From: Skermanella rosea
GTDB taxonomy: Bacteria; Pseudomonadota; Alphaproteobacteria; Azospirillales; Azospirillaceae
DNA length: 64,000 bases
NCBI RefSeq assembly: GCF_016806835.2
Contig: NZ_CP086114.1
Span: forward strand, 124,001 to 188,000
Direction of reading: 5' to 3'
Shown: positions 19,615-30,170 of the stretch, one piece after another
Layout of the letters: each line of letters begins with the position of its first letter
How positions within the stretch are numbered: position 1 is the stretch's first letter
Position numbers and translations under genes: made by a program
Notes under the pieces: generated by a model
The model's input: the letters and a program-made list of their open reading frames with translations, nothing else
Databases searched by the model: none
Told to the model about the DNA's origin: nothing

Positions 19615-21402
19615 ATGGCTCAAACCGCTGTTATCGACACCGGACACGACGAGGAACACGACCACCCCGAGCCCCGGAGCTTCTTCACGAGATATATCTG
19701 GAGCCAGGACCATAAGGTCATCGCCATCCAGTACTCCCTGACGGCCATTGCGATCGGGCTGGTGGCCCTGGTGCTGTCGTGGCTGATGCGGATGCAGATC
19801 GGCTTTCCCGGCACCCTCGGCTTCATCGACCAGGAAGCCTACTACCAGTACGTCACCATGCACGGGATGATCATGGTGGTCTACCTGCTCACCGCGCTGT
19901 TCCTGGGCGGGTTCGGGAACTACCTGATCCCGCTGATGATCGGCGCGCGGGACATGGTCTTCCCCTACGTCAACATGCTCAGCTACTGGACCTACCTGCT
20001 GGCCGTCATCGTCCTGGCCGCGAGCTTCTTCGTGCCCGGCGGGCCGACGGGGGCGGGGTGGACCCTCTATCCTCCCCAGGCGATCCTGCCCGGCACCGCG
20101 GGACGGGACTGGGGCATCATCCTGATGCTGGTCTCGTTGCTGATCTTCGTCGTCGCCTTCACCATGGGCGGGCTGAACTACGTGACCACCGTCCTTCAGG
20201 CGCGCACCCGCGGCATGACGATGATGCGGCTGCCGCTGACCGTCTGGGGAATCTTCGTCGCGACCATCCTGGGACTGCTGGCTTTTCCGGCGCTGTTCGT
20301 CAGCGGCGTGATGATGCTCCTCGACCGGGTCCTGCTGACCAGCTTCTTCATGCCGACCATCGTGTCGATGGGCGAACAACTCCAATACGGCGGCGGCAGC
20401 CCGCTGCTGTTCCAGCACCTGTTCTGGTTCTTCGGCCATCCCGAGGTCTACATCGTGGCGCTGCCCGGGTTCGGCATCGTCTCCGACCTGATCAGCACGC
20501 ATGCGCGCAAGAACATCTTCGGCTACCGGATGATGGTCTGGGCCATCCTGGCGATCGGCGTGCTCAGCTTCGTGGTCTGGGCGCACCACATGTATGTCAG
20601 CGGCATGAACCCGTATTTCGGCTTCTTCTTCGCCACCACGACCCTGATCATCGCCGTGCCGACCGCCATCAAGGTCTACAACTGGGTGCTGACGCTGTGG
20701 CGCGGCGACATCCACATGACCGTCCCGATGCTGTTCTCGCTGGCCTTCGTCCTGACCTTCGTGTCCGGCGGCATGTCCGGGCTGTTCCTCGGCAACGTCG
20801 TCGTGGACGTGCCCTTGTCGGACACCTATTTCGTGGTCGCGCATTTCCACATGGTCATGGGCGTGGCGCCGGTGCTGGTCATCTTCGGCGCGATCTATCA
20901 CTGGTACCCGAAGATCACCGGGCGCATGCTGAACGACGGTCTGGGCAAGCTTCATTTCTGGATCACCTTCCTCGGCACCTACGCGATCTTCTTCCCGATG
21001 CATTACCTGGGATTCGTGGGAATCCCGCGGCGCTACTACGACTTCGAGGGGATCGAGTTCATCCCGGACTCCGCCCACGGTCTCAACGCCTTCATCACGG
21101 TCGCGGCGCTGGTCGTGGGCGCCGCCCAGATGCTGTTCCTGTTCAATCTCGCCTGGAGCGCCGTCCGGGGCAGGCCCGCGGGAGGCAACCCCTGGCGGGC
21201 GACCACCCTTGAATGGCAGACCCCGGAAACGCCGCCGGGGCATGGCAACTGGGGGCCGAGGCAGCCGGTCGTCTATCGCTGGGCCTATGATTACAGCGTG
21301 CCCGGCGCGGAGCAGGACTTCCTGCCGCAGAACCATCCCTGGGAACCGGTCGATGCCCGGAAGCCCGCGGCACCGTCGGGCCTGGGAGGTGCAGTCCGAT
21401 GA
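19615..21402 (+). CDS. coxN: Cytochrome c oxidase subunit I (alternative oxidase CoxN type)
   Basis: A 595-aa catalytic subunit with about 12 transmembrane helices plus a C-terminal extension (about 530-595) rich in Pro and Trp. CuB and haem ligands are kept: HPEVY, the HH pair in WAHHMY and the VVAHFHMV segment. The D-channel start (IGARDMVFPYVN) and the channel lysine in PTAIK are present, but the usual LDVDTKAYF loop is replaced by SGMNPYFGFF, marking a separate lineage from ctaD. AGCGGAGGAG lies before the ATG. It overlaps coxO by 4 bp. Confidence 0.93.
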   Translation: MAQTAVIDTGHDEEHDHPEPRSFFTRYIWSQDHKVIAIQYSLTAIAIGLVALVLSWLMRMQIGFPGTLGFIDQEAYYQYVTMHGMIMVVYLLTALFLGGFGNYLIPLMIGARDMVFPYVNMLSYWTYLLAVIVLAASFFVPGGPTGAGWTLYPPQAILPGTAGRDWGIILMLVSLLIFVVAFTMGGLNYVTTVLQARTRGMTMMRLPLTVWGIFVATILGLLAFPALFVSGVMMLLDRVLLTSFFMPTIVSMGEQLQYGGGSPLLFQHLFWFFGHPEVYIVALPGFGIVSDLISTHARKNIFGYRMMVWAILAIGVLSFVVWAHHMYVSGMNPYFGFFFATTTLIIAVPTAIKVYNWVLTLWRGDIHMTVPMLFSLAFVLTFVSGGMSGLFLGNVVVDVPLSDTYFVVAHFHMVMGVAPVLVIFGAIYHWYPKITGRMLNDGLGKLHFWITFLGTYAIFFPMHYLGFVGIPRRYYDFEGIEFIPDSAHGLNAFITVAALVVGAAQMLFLFNLAWSAVRGRPAGGNPWRATTLEWQTPETPPGHGNWGPRQPVVYRWAYDYSVPGAEQDFLPQNHPWEPVDARKPAAPSGLGGAVR

Positions 21403-22058
21403 GCCTGTTCGGCGCGCTGGCGGCGAAGCCCTGGCTGGAAGACGGCAGCGGCAGCCGGTTTCCGCCATCCGGCAGGCTGCGGATACCGACCGCGAGGCTG
21501 GGCCTGATCTTCTTCCTGGTGGTCGTGACGGTGCTGTTCCTGCTGCTGACGGTCGCGTACCTGATGCGCATGGGGTTCGGCGACTGGGTTCCCCTGTCCG
21601 AGCCGCCGGTGCTCTGGCTCAATACCCTGGCCCTGGTGCTGAGCAGCGCCGCCTTCCAATGGTCCTGGGCCGCCATCCGCCAGGGGCGGCGCGATGCCGC
21701 CCGGACGGGGCTGCTGGCCGGAGGGCTGTTCGCAGCGCTTTTCCTGGTCGGGCAACTGGTGGCCTGGCGGCAGCTCGATGCGCTTGGCTATTTCGTGGCG
21801 TCGAACCCGGCCAATACCTTCTTCTACCTGCTGTCGGCCTTGCACGCGCTGCATCTGCTGGGCGGGCTGGTCGCCTGGGGACGGACCGCCTTGAAGTTCC
21901 GCCACGCCGCCGGCACCAATGAACTCCGCCCCAGCATCGAGCTCTGTACGCTCTACTGGCACTTCCTGCTGGCCGTCTGGCTGGCGCTGTTCGGCCTGCT
22001 GTTGGCGGACAACGGCGGGGCGGGCGCCGTGCTCCAACCGATGCGGCACATGCATTAG
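21399..22058 (+). CDS. coxO: Cytochrome c oxidase subunit III (CoxO type)
   Basis: A 219-aa membrane protein of the subunit III family with about five helices. ALHALHLLGGLVAWG (about 147-161) and the C-terminal ELCTLYWHFLLAVWLALFGLL are signature segments of subunit III (the conserved Glu and YWHF). It begins with ATGA overlapping the coxN stop. Two subunit III-like genes in tandem (coxO and coxP) are characteristic of CoxMNOP clusters. It stabilises the catalytic subunit; it carries no cofactor. Confidence 0.85.
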   Translation: MSLFGALAAKPWLEDGSGSRFPPSGRLRIPTARLGLIFFLVVVTVLFLLLTVAYLMRMGFGDWVPLSEPPVLWLNTLALVLSSAAFQWSWAAIRQGRRDAARTGLLAGGLFAALFLVGQLVAWRQLDALGYFVASNPANTFFYLLSALHALHLLGGLVAWGRTALKFRHAAGTNELRPSIELCTLYWHFLLAVWLALFGLLLADNGGAGAVLQPMRHMH

Positions 22059-22087
22059 GACCGGAGGATCTTTGGGAGGAACCGCGG

Positions 22088-22807
22088 ATGGCGCATCAGC
22101 AAGTCACCTACACGGCGGCTCACGGGGTGGCTCCCGCGGCGGATACCGCCGGGGACGGCGCCGGCTGGCAGGGGATGGTCGACGACCTGTCCGCCGACCG
22201 GAAGGCCTTCAGGGACGTTTCCTGGGGCAAGGCCATGATGTGGTTCTTCCTGCTCAGCGATACCTTCGTCTTCGGCTGCTTCCTGACGTCCTACATGTCG
22301 GTGCGCATGTCGACCACGGAGCCGTGGCCGAACGCCAGCGAGGTGTTCGCCCTGACCATCGCCGGCGTGCACATACCCTTGATCCTGATCGCCATCATGA
22401 CCTTCGTGCTGATCAGCAGCAGCGGCACCATGGCGATGGCGGTCAACTTCGCCTACCGCCGCGACCGCGCCAGGACGGCGGCCCTGATGCTGGCGACCGC
22501 GGCCCTGGGCGCCACCTTCGTCGGCATGCAGGCCTTCGAATGGTCCAAGCTGATCGCCGAGGGCGTCCGGCCCTGGAGCAATCCGTTCGGCGCCGCGCAG
22601 TTCGGGTCGGTCTTCTTCATGATCACCGGGTTCCACGGCCTGCACGTCACGGCCGGCGTGATCTATTTGACCATCGTCGCCCTCAAGGTCCGGCGCGGCG
22701 ACTACGAGCGCCGGGGCAATTACCAGAACGTCGAGATCGCCGGCCTGTACTGGCATTTCGTCGATCTGGTCTGGGTCTTCATCTTCGCCTTCTTCTATCT
22801 GTGGTGA
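22088..22807 (+). CDS. coxP: Cytochrome c oxidase subunit III (CoxP type)
   Basis: A 239-aa second subunit III-like protein with about five to six helices. Typical residues include GMQAFEWSKLI, the MITGFHGLHVTAGVIYL helix, and the C-terminal EIAGLYWHFVDLVWVFIF. The N-terminal about 40 residues are hydrophilic. It follows coxO by 29 bp with GGAGG before the start and precedes coxQ by 10 bp. It is probably part of the same alternative oxidase complex. Confidence 0.88.
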   Translation: MAHQQVTYTAAHGVAPAADTAGDGAGWQGMVDDLSADRKAFRDVSWGKAMMWFFLLSDTFVFGCFLTSYMSVRMSTTEPWPNASEVFALTIAGVHIPLILIAIMTFVLISSSGTMAMAVNFAYRRDRARTAALMLATAALGATFVGMQAFEWSKLIAEGVRPWSNPFGAAQFGSVFFMITGFHGLHVTAGVIYLTIVALKVRRGDYERRGNYQNVEIAGLYWHFVDLVWVFIFAFFYLW

Positions 22808-22817
22808 GAGGAACGCC

Positions 22818-23135
22818 ATGAGCCACGTCGAGGGCCAGCAACATCCGGTCGGGACCTATCTCAAGGTATGGGGACTCCTGTTCGTCCTAAGTACACTATC
22901 CTATCTTGTGGATTTTTTCCAGCTCCAAGGCTATCTGCGCTGGACGCTGATCATCGTTTTCATGCTGCTGAAGGCCGGGCTGATCGTCGCGGTGTTCATG
23001 CACCTGCAGTGGGAGAGGCTGGCGCTCCGCTGCGTCGTCCTGGTGCCTCCCCTCGTCCTGCTGGTGCTGGTGGCGTTGATGGCCCTGGAGTCCGATTACG
23101 TCCTGCTGACGCGGGTCCTGTCGATCGGCTCCTGA
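22818..23135 (+). CDS. coxQ: Cytochrome c oxidase subunit IV-like protein
   Basis: A 105-aa small membrane protein with three hydrophobic segments (about 12-30, 38-58 and 70-92) and the KAGLIVAVFMHLQWE motif of prokaryotic subunit IV (COX4_pro/CyoD-like). It is the last gene of the coxMNOPQ cluster and has AGAGGAA upstream. Its role is assembly or stability of the oxidase. The stop codon is 9 bp from the end of the convergent SDR gene, leaving no room for a terminator. Confidence 0.82.
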   Translation: MSHVEGQQHPVGTYLKVWGLLFVLSTLSYLVDFFQLQGYLRWTLIIVFMLLKAGLIVAVFMHLQWERLALRCVVLVPPLVLLVLVALMALESDYVLLTRVLSIGS

Positions 23136-23144
23136 GCCGCGGGA

Positions 23145-24446
<1,302 letters not shown>

Positions 24447-24505
24447 CTATGCCATCCCGGCCGGGGACGCCGATCCCCGGCCATTTCCATATCAAGGAGT
24501 ACGAA

Positions 24506-25537
24506 ATGCGACACCGAGCCCTGCGCCTGGGCATCGCCCTTTCCACCCTGCTCATGGCGGGCCTCATGACAGCCGGAGCGTCGTCGCCCCTGCGGGCCGA
24601 AGAGCCCGTGAAGGTCAAGGTGTTCGTCGCGGCGATGTTCGAGATCGGCCAAAACACCGGCGACAGGGCGGGGGAGTTCCAGCACTGGTACGAGCGCTAC
24701 TGGAAGGACAGCCAGCCGATCGCCGTCAAGGGAGCCCTCAACCCGGTCCATTGCAATGCCGACGGGGTCTGCGGTTCGGTCCTCGGGATGGGCAAGGTCA
24801 GTTCCTCTGCGTCGATGCAGGCCATCCTGCTCAACCCGCAGCTGGACCTGTCCCAGTCCTATTTCATCCTGTCGGGCGTGGCCGGCACGCCGCCGTCGCG
24901 CGGGACCATCGGCGCGGTGAACTGGGCCACCTGGCTGGTGGACTATGACCTCGGCCATCGCTGGGCGCCGGAGGAGGGCGAGCCGGGCGCTCCGACCTTC
25001 ATGCCGCGCAAGGGCTACGAGGCGCTGCGGCTGTTCAAGCTGAATCCCGACCTGGTGCAATGGGCGATGCGCCTGACCGCCGATACGCCCCTGAAGGATT
25101 CGGAATCCGCCCGCGCCTATCGCCTGCGCTATCCCCAGGAAACCGCCCGGCGCGCGCCGTTCGTCGGCACCGGGACCCACATGACCGGCGACACCTTCTT
25201 CCACGGCCCCGGCATGTCGGAGCAGGCGCAGTACATCGCCAAGCTCTACGGCGCCGACGATTACGTGATCACCGAGATGGAGGCCGCCGCGATCACGCTG
25301 GTGATCAAGCGCCTTCAAGGGGACGAGCGCGTGATGAGCCTTCGCGGCGCGGTCAATTACGACCAGGGCAACCCCGACGAAACCACTCTCCAGCATCTCG
25401 ACCCGGCGCCGGGCCAGACCGCGGGCGGCTTCGCCGAGACGGTCGAGAACATCGCCCTGGTCGGAACCCGGATGGCCGACCACATCGTCGCCCATTGGGA
25501 CCGCTGGCAGTCCGGCGTGCCGGCACCCGTCAAGTAG
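24506..25537 (+). CDS. Purine nucleoside permease-like protein
   Basis: A 343-aa protein of the purine nucleoside permease (NUP) family. An N-terminal signal peptide (about residues 1-28, ending SSPLRAEEP) indicates periplasmic export. The mature domain has the nucleoside phosphorylase-like fold: segments SYFILSGVAGTPPSRGTIG, GTGTHMTGDTFFHGPGM and ITEMEAAAITLVIKR, where the Glu-Met-Glu stretch matches the nucleoside-binding region. ATG 24506 is preceded by AAGGAG. The known fungal member binds and imports purine nucleosides; here a binding or processing role is likely. It is convergent with the metallophosphoesterase gene. Confidence 0.8.
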   Translation: MRHRALRLGIALSTLLMAGLMTAGASSPLRAEEPVKVKVFVAAMFEIGQNTGDRAGEFQHWYERYWKDSQPIAVKGALNPVHCNADGVCGSVLGMGKVSSSASMQAILLNPQLDLSQSYFILSGVAGTPPSRGTIGAVNWATWLVDYDLGHRWAPEEGEPGAPTFMPRKGYEALRLFKLNPDLVQWAMRLTADTPLKDSESARAYRLRYPQETARRAPFVGTGTHMTGDTFFHGPGMSEQAQYIAKLYGADDYVITEMEAAAITLVIKRLQGDERVMSLRGAVNYDQGNPDETTLQHLDPAPGQTAGGFAETVENIALVGTRMADHIVAHWDRWQSGVPAPVK

Positions 25538-25543
25538 CGGGCC

Positions 25544-26281
25544 TCACACCTCGATCAGGGCATAGGGCTTGCCTGTCGGCTTGGGGATCTGGGCCGCGAC
25601 GTTGAAGACGGGCGTTCCCCGGCGGGTCTTGCCCTGGTACGTGCCGTGGTGGGCGTGGCCGTGGAAGACGGCCCGGATCGTGTCGAACCGGTCGATCGTC
25701 TCGGCGAGGCGGGACGACCCCAGGAAGGGGAAGATCTGTTCCGGCTCGCCGGCCACGGTCTCGGCGATGGGCGCGTAATGCAGCACGACGACGGAGCGCC
25801 GGGTCTCCAGCGACTTCAAGGCGTGCTCCAGGCGCATGGACTGCTCGACCGCCTCCTGGACGAAGGCCTTGATCGGGGACTCGCCGAACGCGTCCAGCAT
25901 CTTGCCGTCGAAGCCCCCGCCGAATCCCTTCACGCCGGCGAACCCGACGCCCTTGATCTCGTGGACCTCGTTCTCCAGGAACTTGACCCCGGCGTCGCAC
26001 AGCACCCGCTCGACATCCCCGGGGCTTCCGCACTGGTGGTCGTGGTTGCCCAGCACCGCCAGCATCGGGATGGAGCAGGAGCCCAGTTCCCCGGCCAGCG
26101 CCTCGGCCTCCTGCGCGGTGCCGATGTTGGTCAGGTCGCCGCACAGGCACAACACGTCGGCCACTCCCGAGATCTCCCCGAACAGGTCGCGCCAATGTCC
26201 CTTCGCGGTGGCGGAGACGTGGATGTCGCCGATCGCGGCGACGCGAAGACTTTCGCCGGTCCGCACTTCTTCTGCCATCAT
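25544..26281 (-). CDS. Metallophosphoesterase
   Basis: A 245-aa calcineurin-like phosphoesterase. All metal-binding motifs are present: GDIHVS (about 18-23), GDLTN (about 48-52), GNHDH (about 76-80), LHYAP (about 166-170) and GHAHHG (about 206-211). Substrates of this family range from cyclic nucleotides to phosphoproteins, so none is assigned. It lies 37 bp downstream of the nucleotidyltransferase-like gene in the same direction, likely one operon. There is no signal peptide. Confidence 0.87.
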   Translation of the reverse strand: MMAEEVRTGESLRVAAIGDIHVSATAKGHWRDLFGEISGVADVLCLCGDLTNIGTAQEAEALAGELGSCSIPMLAVLGNHDHQCGSPGDVERVLCDAGVKFLENEVHEIKGVGFAGVKGFGGGFDGKMLDAFGESPIKAFVQEAVEQSMRLEHALKSLETRRSVVVLHYAPIAETVAGEPEQIFPFLGSSRLAETIDRFDTIRAVFHGHAHHGTYQGKTRRGTPVFNVAAQIPKPTGKPYALIEV

Positions 26282-26318
26282 GGATCCTTCTTCCTCGACG
26301 GTCTCAACCGGGCCGGCC

Positions 26319-27197
26319 TCAACCGGTGCGGCCCTCGTCCGGCGCCGGGATGGCGGCGCCGACTAGGTCGGCGAAGCCCCACTCCATCACGTCCACCCGG
26401 TAATCCTCCGGGGAGAACAGCCGCCCGCGGCAGACCCGGGTCAGGGGAACCGGCAGGTCGGCGTGCATCCGGGCGCGCTGCAGCAACTCGTCCATCAGCC
26501 AGCGGGGCACCCGGTCGCGCTCGGACGGATAGATGAAGCGGAAGTTCAGCACGTGGATCAGTAGCACTTCCCAGTACTGCTCCATGTGCGACAGCAGCCG
26601 GTGCCAGTCGATCCGGTCGCCCTGGCGGAGGATCATGTGGGCGATGTCGGCGCCGTCGTAGCGGTTGCGGTTCTGCAGCAGGGCCTTCGACCAGATCATC
26701 TCGGTCGGCGGGGTGAGCTGGACCGGCACGCCGTACAGCTCCGCCGGGTGGCTCTCGTTGAACCACTGGTCCGTGATGGTGACGACCGCGACCGCCGAGC
26801 TGAAGATCACGTCGAAGAAGCAATTCCCGCGCTTCACCTTGGCGAGCCAGCGCTCGTCGTGGATCTCGGTCTCGAAGCCGTGGTCCTTGAAATGCAGCAG
26901 GATGCGGGGGAAATCGCCCGGCTTGCAGAAGATGTCCAGGTCCTTGGTCGCCCGGTTGATGCCGGTATAGCAGTTCACGGCGAAGGTCCCGGCGACCAGG
27001 AACGGGATGCCGCTGTCGCGCAGGATGTTCAGGCTGTCGGTGTAGAACCGGTCGGCCTCCTCCTGTTCGACGCCGCCGGTGGGCGGCAGGGCTTCCCCGG
27101 TCAGCACCGCGTAGGAGGTGCCGCCGTGATGCCGGCCCGCCGGCGCGGTGTCGGGCGGGGGCAAAGGTTGGGGTTGCGTGAGAGGCTGTTCCATCAC
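26319..27197 (-). CDS. Nucleotidyltransferase-fold protein
   Basis: A 292-aa protein of the MNT/AbiEii-like nucleotidyltransferase fold. The N-terminal about 40 residues are Pro/Gly-rich and disordered. The core contains FLVAGTFAVN followed by TKDLDIFCKP, the Gly..(x)..Asp-x-Asp pattern, and INRATKDLD resembles the catalytic loop of polymerase-beta-type transferases. A helical C-terminal half (about 170-280) follows. Members range from antitoxin-like or toxin kinases to unknown housekeeping enzymes. It is co-directional with the phosphoesterase, a pairing that suggests linked phosphotransfer chemistry but proves nothing. Confidence 0.68.
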   Translation of the reverse strand: MMEQPLTQPQPLPPPDTAPAGRHHGGTSYAVLTGEALPPTGGVEQEEADRFYTDSLNILRDSGIPFLVAGTFAVNCYTGINRATKDLDIFCKPGDFPRILLHFKDHGFETEIHDERWLAKVKRGNCFFDVIFSSAVAVVTITDQWFNESHPAELYGVPVQLTPPTEMIWSKALLQNRNRYDGADIAHMILRQGDRIDWHRLLSHMEQYWEVLLIHVLNFRFIYPSERDRVPRWLMDELLQRARMHADLPVPLTRVCRGRLFSPEDYRVDVMEWGFADLVGAAIPAPDEGRTG

Positions 27198-27326
27198 CCT
27201 GGGTCTATCGAGGTTCCTGACTGGTCAGGCGACGCGCCTGTTCCAGGGATCAATAGCCTTCGGGGCAGGAAGTTCCGCGATGCCGCGGGAGCCGGCGACC
27301 CTGCCGGCTCCCGCCCGGGCGGGGCG

Positions 27327-28127
27327 TCAGAACGCGAAGGCCTGGTACTTCTCGCCCTGCTCGACCTGGTCCAGGCTCTCCACCACCTGGTTGAAGCGCA
27401 GCAGATGGCGGGCGCGGTCGGACAGGCGCTCATGGACGGCGCGCGGCACCTTGATCGACACTTCCGGCCGGAACAGCCAGCGGCGGCTGTAGCCGATCAC
27501 CACCATCGGACGCGGGGTGTCGGTGGTGTTGGGCGTGCCGCGGTGCAGGTGGCGGACGTCGCGGATCATCACGTCGCCCAGCTTCATGCAGACCTGCTCC
27601 AGCGGGATCTCGCCGGAGTCCACCTTCGCCAGGGCCTCGTCGCGGGGCATCATGTGGGTGCCCTTGGCGATCTCGATCGGGCCGTTCTCCGGGGTGACAT
27701 CGCACAGCGGGAAGTTCACCGCGAGTTGGTACATCGGCGTCTCGTAGGACAGCTCCGGGAACAGGGACGGCGTGTCCCGGTGGATCTCCTGGAAATCGGA
27801 CCCGCGGATCGGCGTGTCGGTGGCGAGCTGGCACATCACCGGCTCGCGGCCGACCAGCCGCTCGACGATGCCCAGGATGTCGTCGTCCTCGAAGATCGCG
27901 GGATCGGCGAACGGGGTGTCGAACGGCAAGGTGACGTAGAACCGGCCGGAGCCGCGGTTCTGAAGGTGGCCTTCCCGCTCCATGTGGTTCTTGAGCAGCG
28001 GCTGGAAGGCATCGGCCCACGCCCGCAGGGTGTCCTTCGGCAGATGGTCCTTCAGGACGACGTAGCTGTCCCGCTTGGCGTTCTCGGCGAGGGTGTCCAG
28101 GGTGGCGGAGTCGTAACGGCCGGTCAT
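27327..28127 (-). CDS. Phytanoyl-CoA dioxygenase (PhyH) family protein
   Basis: A 266-aa Fe(II)/2-oxoglutarate-dependent dioxygenase-like protein. The jelly-roll core has the His-x-Asp iron motif in EIHRDTPSL (about 153-161) and the distal His in RHLHRGTPNTT (about 212-222), followed by an Arg suited to bind 2-oxoglutarate. It lies 37 bp after the last permease gene of the sugar ABC operon, so it is probably co-transcribed with the transporter and modifies or degrades the imported compound. The substrate is unknown. Confidence 0.82.
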   Translation of the reverse strand: MTGRYDSATLDTLAENAKRDSYVVLKDHLPKDTLRAWADAFQPLLKNHMEREGHLQNRGSGRFYVTLPFDTPFADPAIFEDDDILGIVERLVGREPVMCQLATDTPIRGSDFQEIHRDTPSLFPELSYETPMYQLAVNFPLCDVTPENGPIEIAKGTHMMPRDEALAKVDSGEIPLEQVCMKLGDVMIRDVRHLHRGTPNTTDTPRPMVVIGYSRRWLFRPEVSIKVPRAVHERLSDRARHLLRFNQVVESLDQVEQGEKYQAFAF

Positions 28128-28164
28128 GGTGCGTGCTCCAATAAGACGGTGAAGATTGCGATGG

Positions 28165-29169
28165 TCACGGGGTCCGCCGGCGGGTCAGCCTGCTTTGCAG
28201 GATGACGACGACCAGCAGGAAGGCGCCGCGGATGACCGATTGCCAGTAGGCGCTCAGGCTGATCACGCCGCGGCCGTTCTCGAAGTTCAGGATGTTGAAG
28301 ATCAGGCCGAGCAGCAGGACGCCCGACAGGGTCGCCCCGACCGACCCGACGCCGCCGGTCAGCAGGGTTCCGCCGACCACGACGGCGGCGATGGCGAACA
28401 GCTCCCAGCCGGCCCCCTCGGTCGGCTGCCCGGCGCCGAACTGGGACGCCAGGATCACGCCGGCCAGCCCGGCCAGCGCGCCCGACAGGGTATAGACCGC
28501 GATCGTGATCCGCTCGACCGGCAGGCCCATCAGCCGGGCCGCCTCCTCGTTGCCGCCGACCGCCAGCGTGTGGCGGCCGAAGCCGGTGTAGTTCAGCGCC
28601 AGCGAGCCCAGCACGTAGGCCGCCGCGGCGATCAGCGCCGGGATCGGCAGGCCGAACAGGTCGCCCTGGCCCAGCTCCACGAACAGCCCGTCCCACGAGA
28701 CCGAGACCGACTGGTTCCCGGCCAGCAGCAGCCCGGTGCCCTGAGCCGCCAGCAGCGTGGCGAGCGTCGTGATGAAGGGCAGGATCCTCAGCTTGGCGAT
28801 CACCAGCCCGTTGATCAGGCCGACCGCGGCGCCGGCCGCCACGCCGCCCAGCAGGGCCGGCAGCAGCCCCTGCGGGCTCAGCAGGGCCGATACCACGCTG
28901 GCCATGGCGGCGACCGCGCCGACCGAGAGGTCGATTCCGCCGGTCATGATCACGAAGCACATGCCGAGCGCTATCAGCGCGAACATGGAGTTGTAGCGGA
29001 GAACGCTCAGCACGTTGTATTCGCCGAGGAAATTGTCGTAGCGCAGGGCGCCGAACAGGATCAGCAGGACCAATGCTATCAGCACGCCCTGGCGGCTGAG
29101 GGCGGCCCCGGCGCGGGCGGCGAGGCTCGGGGGCGCCGGCCGGCGCGGCGCGGCGGTGTCGGTCGTCAT
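28165..29169 (-). CDS. yjfF: Sugar ABC transporter permease (YjfF-like)
   Basis: A 334-aa inner-membrane permease of the BPD_transp_2 (RbsC) family with 8-10 helices. MTGGIDLSVGAVAAM (about 78-92) is the conserved loop interacting with the ATPase, and GGNEEAARLMG (about 205-215) is typical. Sequence pattern and operon position resemble YjfF of the Escherichia coli galactofuranose transporter. It overlaps the other permease by 4 bp (ATGA), and the two probably form a heterodimer. Confidence 0.85.
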   Translation of the reverse strand: MTTDTAAPRRPAPPSLAARAGAALSRQGVLIALVLLILFGALRYDNFLGEYNVLSVLRYNSMFALIALGMCFVIMTGGIDLSVGAVAAMASVVSALLSPQGLLPALLGGVAAGAAVGLINGLVIAKLRILPFITTLATLLAAQGTGLLLAGNQSVSVSWDGLFVELGQGDLFGLPIPALIAAAAYVLGSLALNYTGFGRHTLAVGGNEEAARLMGLPVERITIAVYTLSGALAGLAGVILASQFGAGQPTEGAGWELFAIAAVVVGGTLLTGGVGSVGATLSGVLLLGLIFNILNFENGRGVISLSAYWQSVIRGAFLLVVVILQSRLTRRRTP

Positions 29170-30170
29170 CGGGCGGTCCCTCCCGGACGCTGGAGCCAGA
29201 CGGCCAGCAGGATGATGGCGGCCTTGACCACCAGGGCCGCGGCGTCGGGCACGCCGTTGGCGAGCAGGGTGTAGCGGACGAGCTGGATGATCAGGGCGCC
29301 CAGCAGGGTCCCGACCACCGTGGCCCGGCCGCCGGTCAGCAGGGTTCCGCCGACCGCCACCGCCGCGATGGCGTCCAGCTCCATGCCCAGCCCGATCAGG
29401 TTGGCGTCGGACGAGGCGTTGATCGCGATCACGATCAGCCCGGCGAGGCCGGAGAGCAGGCCGCTGACGGCGTAGACCGCCAGCTTGACCCGGTTGACCG
29501 GAACGCCGGCCAGCCGGGCCGCCGGCTCGTTGCCGCCGGTCGCCAGCACGTGGCGGCCGAAGATCGTCGCGCGCAGCATCCAGGCGACGGCCAGCACGAT
29601 CACCAGCATCAGGACCGCCTGGACCGGCATGCCGAACACCCGGCCCAGCCCGATCCACTGGAAGGACGGGTTGGAGAAGGTCTGGAGGTTGCCGTTGGTC
29701 ATGACCTGGGCGATGCCGCGCCCGGCGATGAACAGCACCAGCGTCGCGATGATCGGCTGGATGCCGAAGCTCGTGACCAGGAAGCCGTTGAACAGCCCGA
29801 AGCAGCCGGCCACCAGGATCGGCACGACGATCGCCAGGGTCACGCCCAGCGCCGGGTCCAGCGGGCCGAACAGGCTGCCGCCGAAGATCAGCGGGGCGAG
29901 CGCGCCGGCGATCGCCATCAGCGAGCCGACGGACAGGTCGATCCCGCCGGTCGCGATCACCAGCGTCATGCCGGTCGCCACGATCACGATGGTCGCGACC
30001 TGGGTCAGGTTCACGAAGAAGGTCTGCCAGGTCAGGAAGTTGGGCGTGACCGCGGCGTTGAACAGCAGCAGGGCCACCAGCGCCAGCGGCGCCCCCCAGG
30101 TCCGGGCCAGGTCGCCGATCCGGCGGCCGGACGGCCGGGCGGCGGCGCGGTGGATCGCGGTATCAGCCAC
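29166..30170 (-). CDS. ytfT: Sugar ABC transporter permease (YtfT-like)
   Basis: A 334-aa permease of the RbsC/YtfT type. ATGGIDLSVGSLMAIAGA (about 73-90) is the ATPase-contact loop, and the stretch from SFGIQPIIATLVLFIAGRG onward closely follows YtfT. The GTG at 30170, overlapping the ATPase stop (GTGGCTGA) with AGCAGG 6 nt upstream, is preferred over an ATG at 30191. It forms the channel with the second permease and is powered by the ATPase gene upstream. Confidence 0.85.
   Translation of the reverse strand: MADTAIHRAAARPSGRRIGDLARTWGAPLALVALLLFNAAVTPNFLTWQTFFVNLTQVATIVIVATGMTLVIATGGIDLSVGSLMAIAGALAPLIFGGSLFGPLDPALGVTLAIVVPILVAGCFGLFNGFLVTSFGIQPIIATLVLFIAGRGIAQVMTNGNLQTFSNPSFQWIGLGRVFGMPVQAVLMLVIVLAVAWMLRATIFGRHVLATGGNEPAARLAGVPVNRVKLAVYAVSGLLSGLAGLIVIAINASSDANLIGLGMELDAIAAVAVGGTLLTGGRATVVGTLLGALIIQLVRYTLLANGVPDAAALVVKAAIILLAVWLQRPGGTAR

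Noticed and set aside
19267-21468. 733-codon minus-strand frame
   Set aside because: Antisense to coxM/coxN, which have complete metal-binding motifs; the amino acid composition is unlike a real protein.
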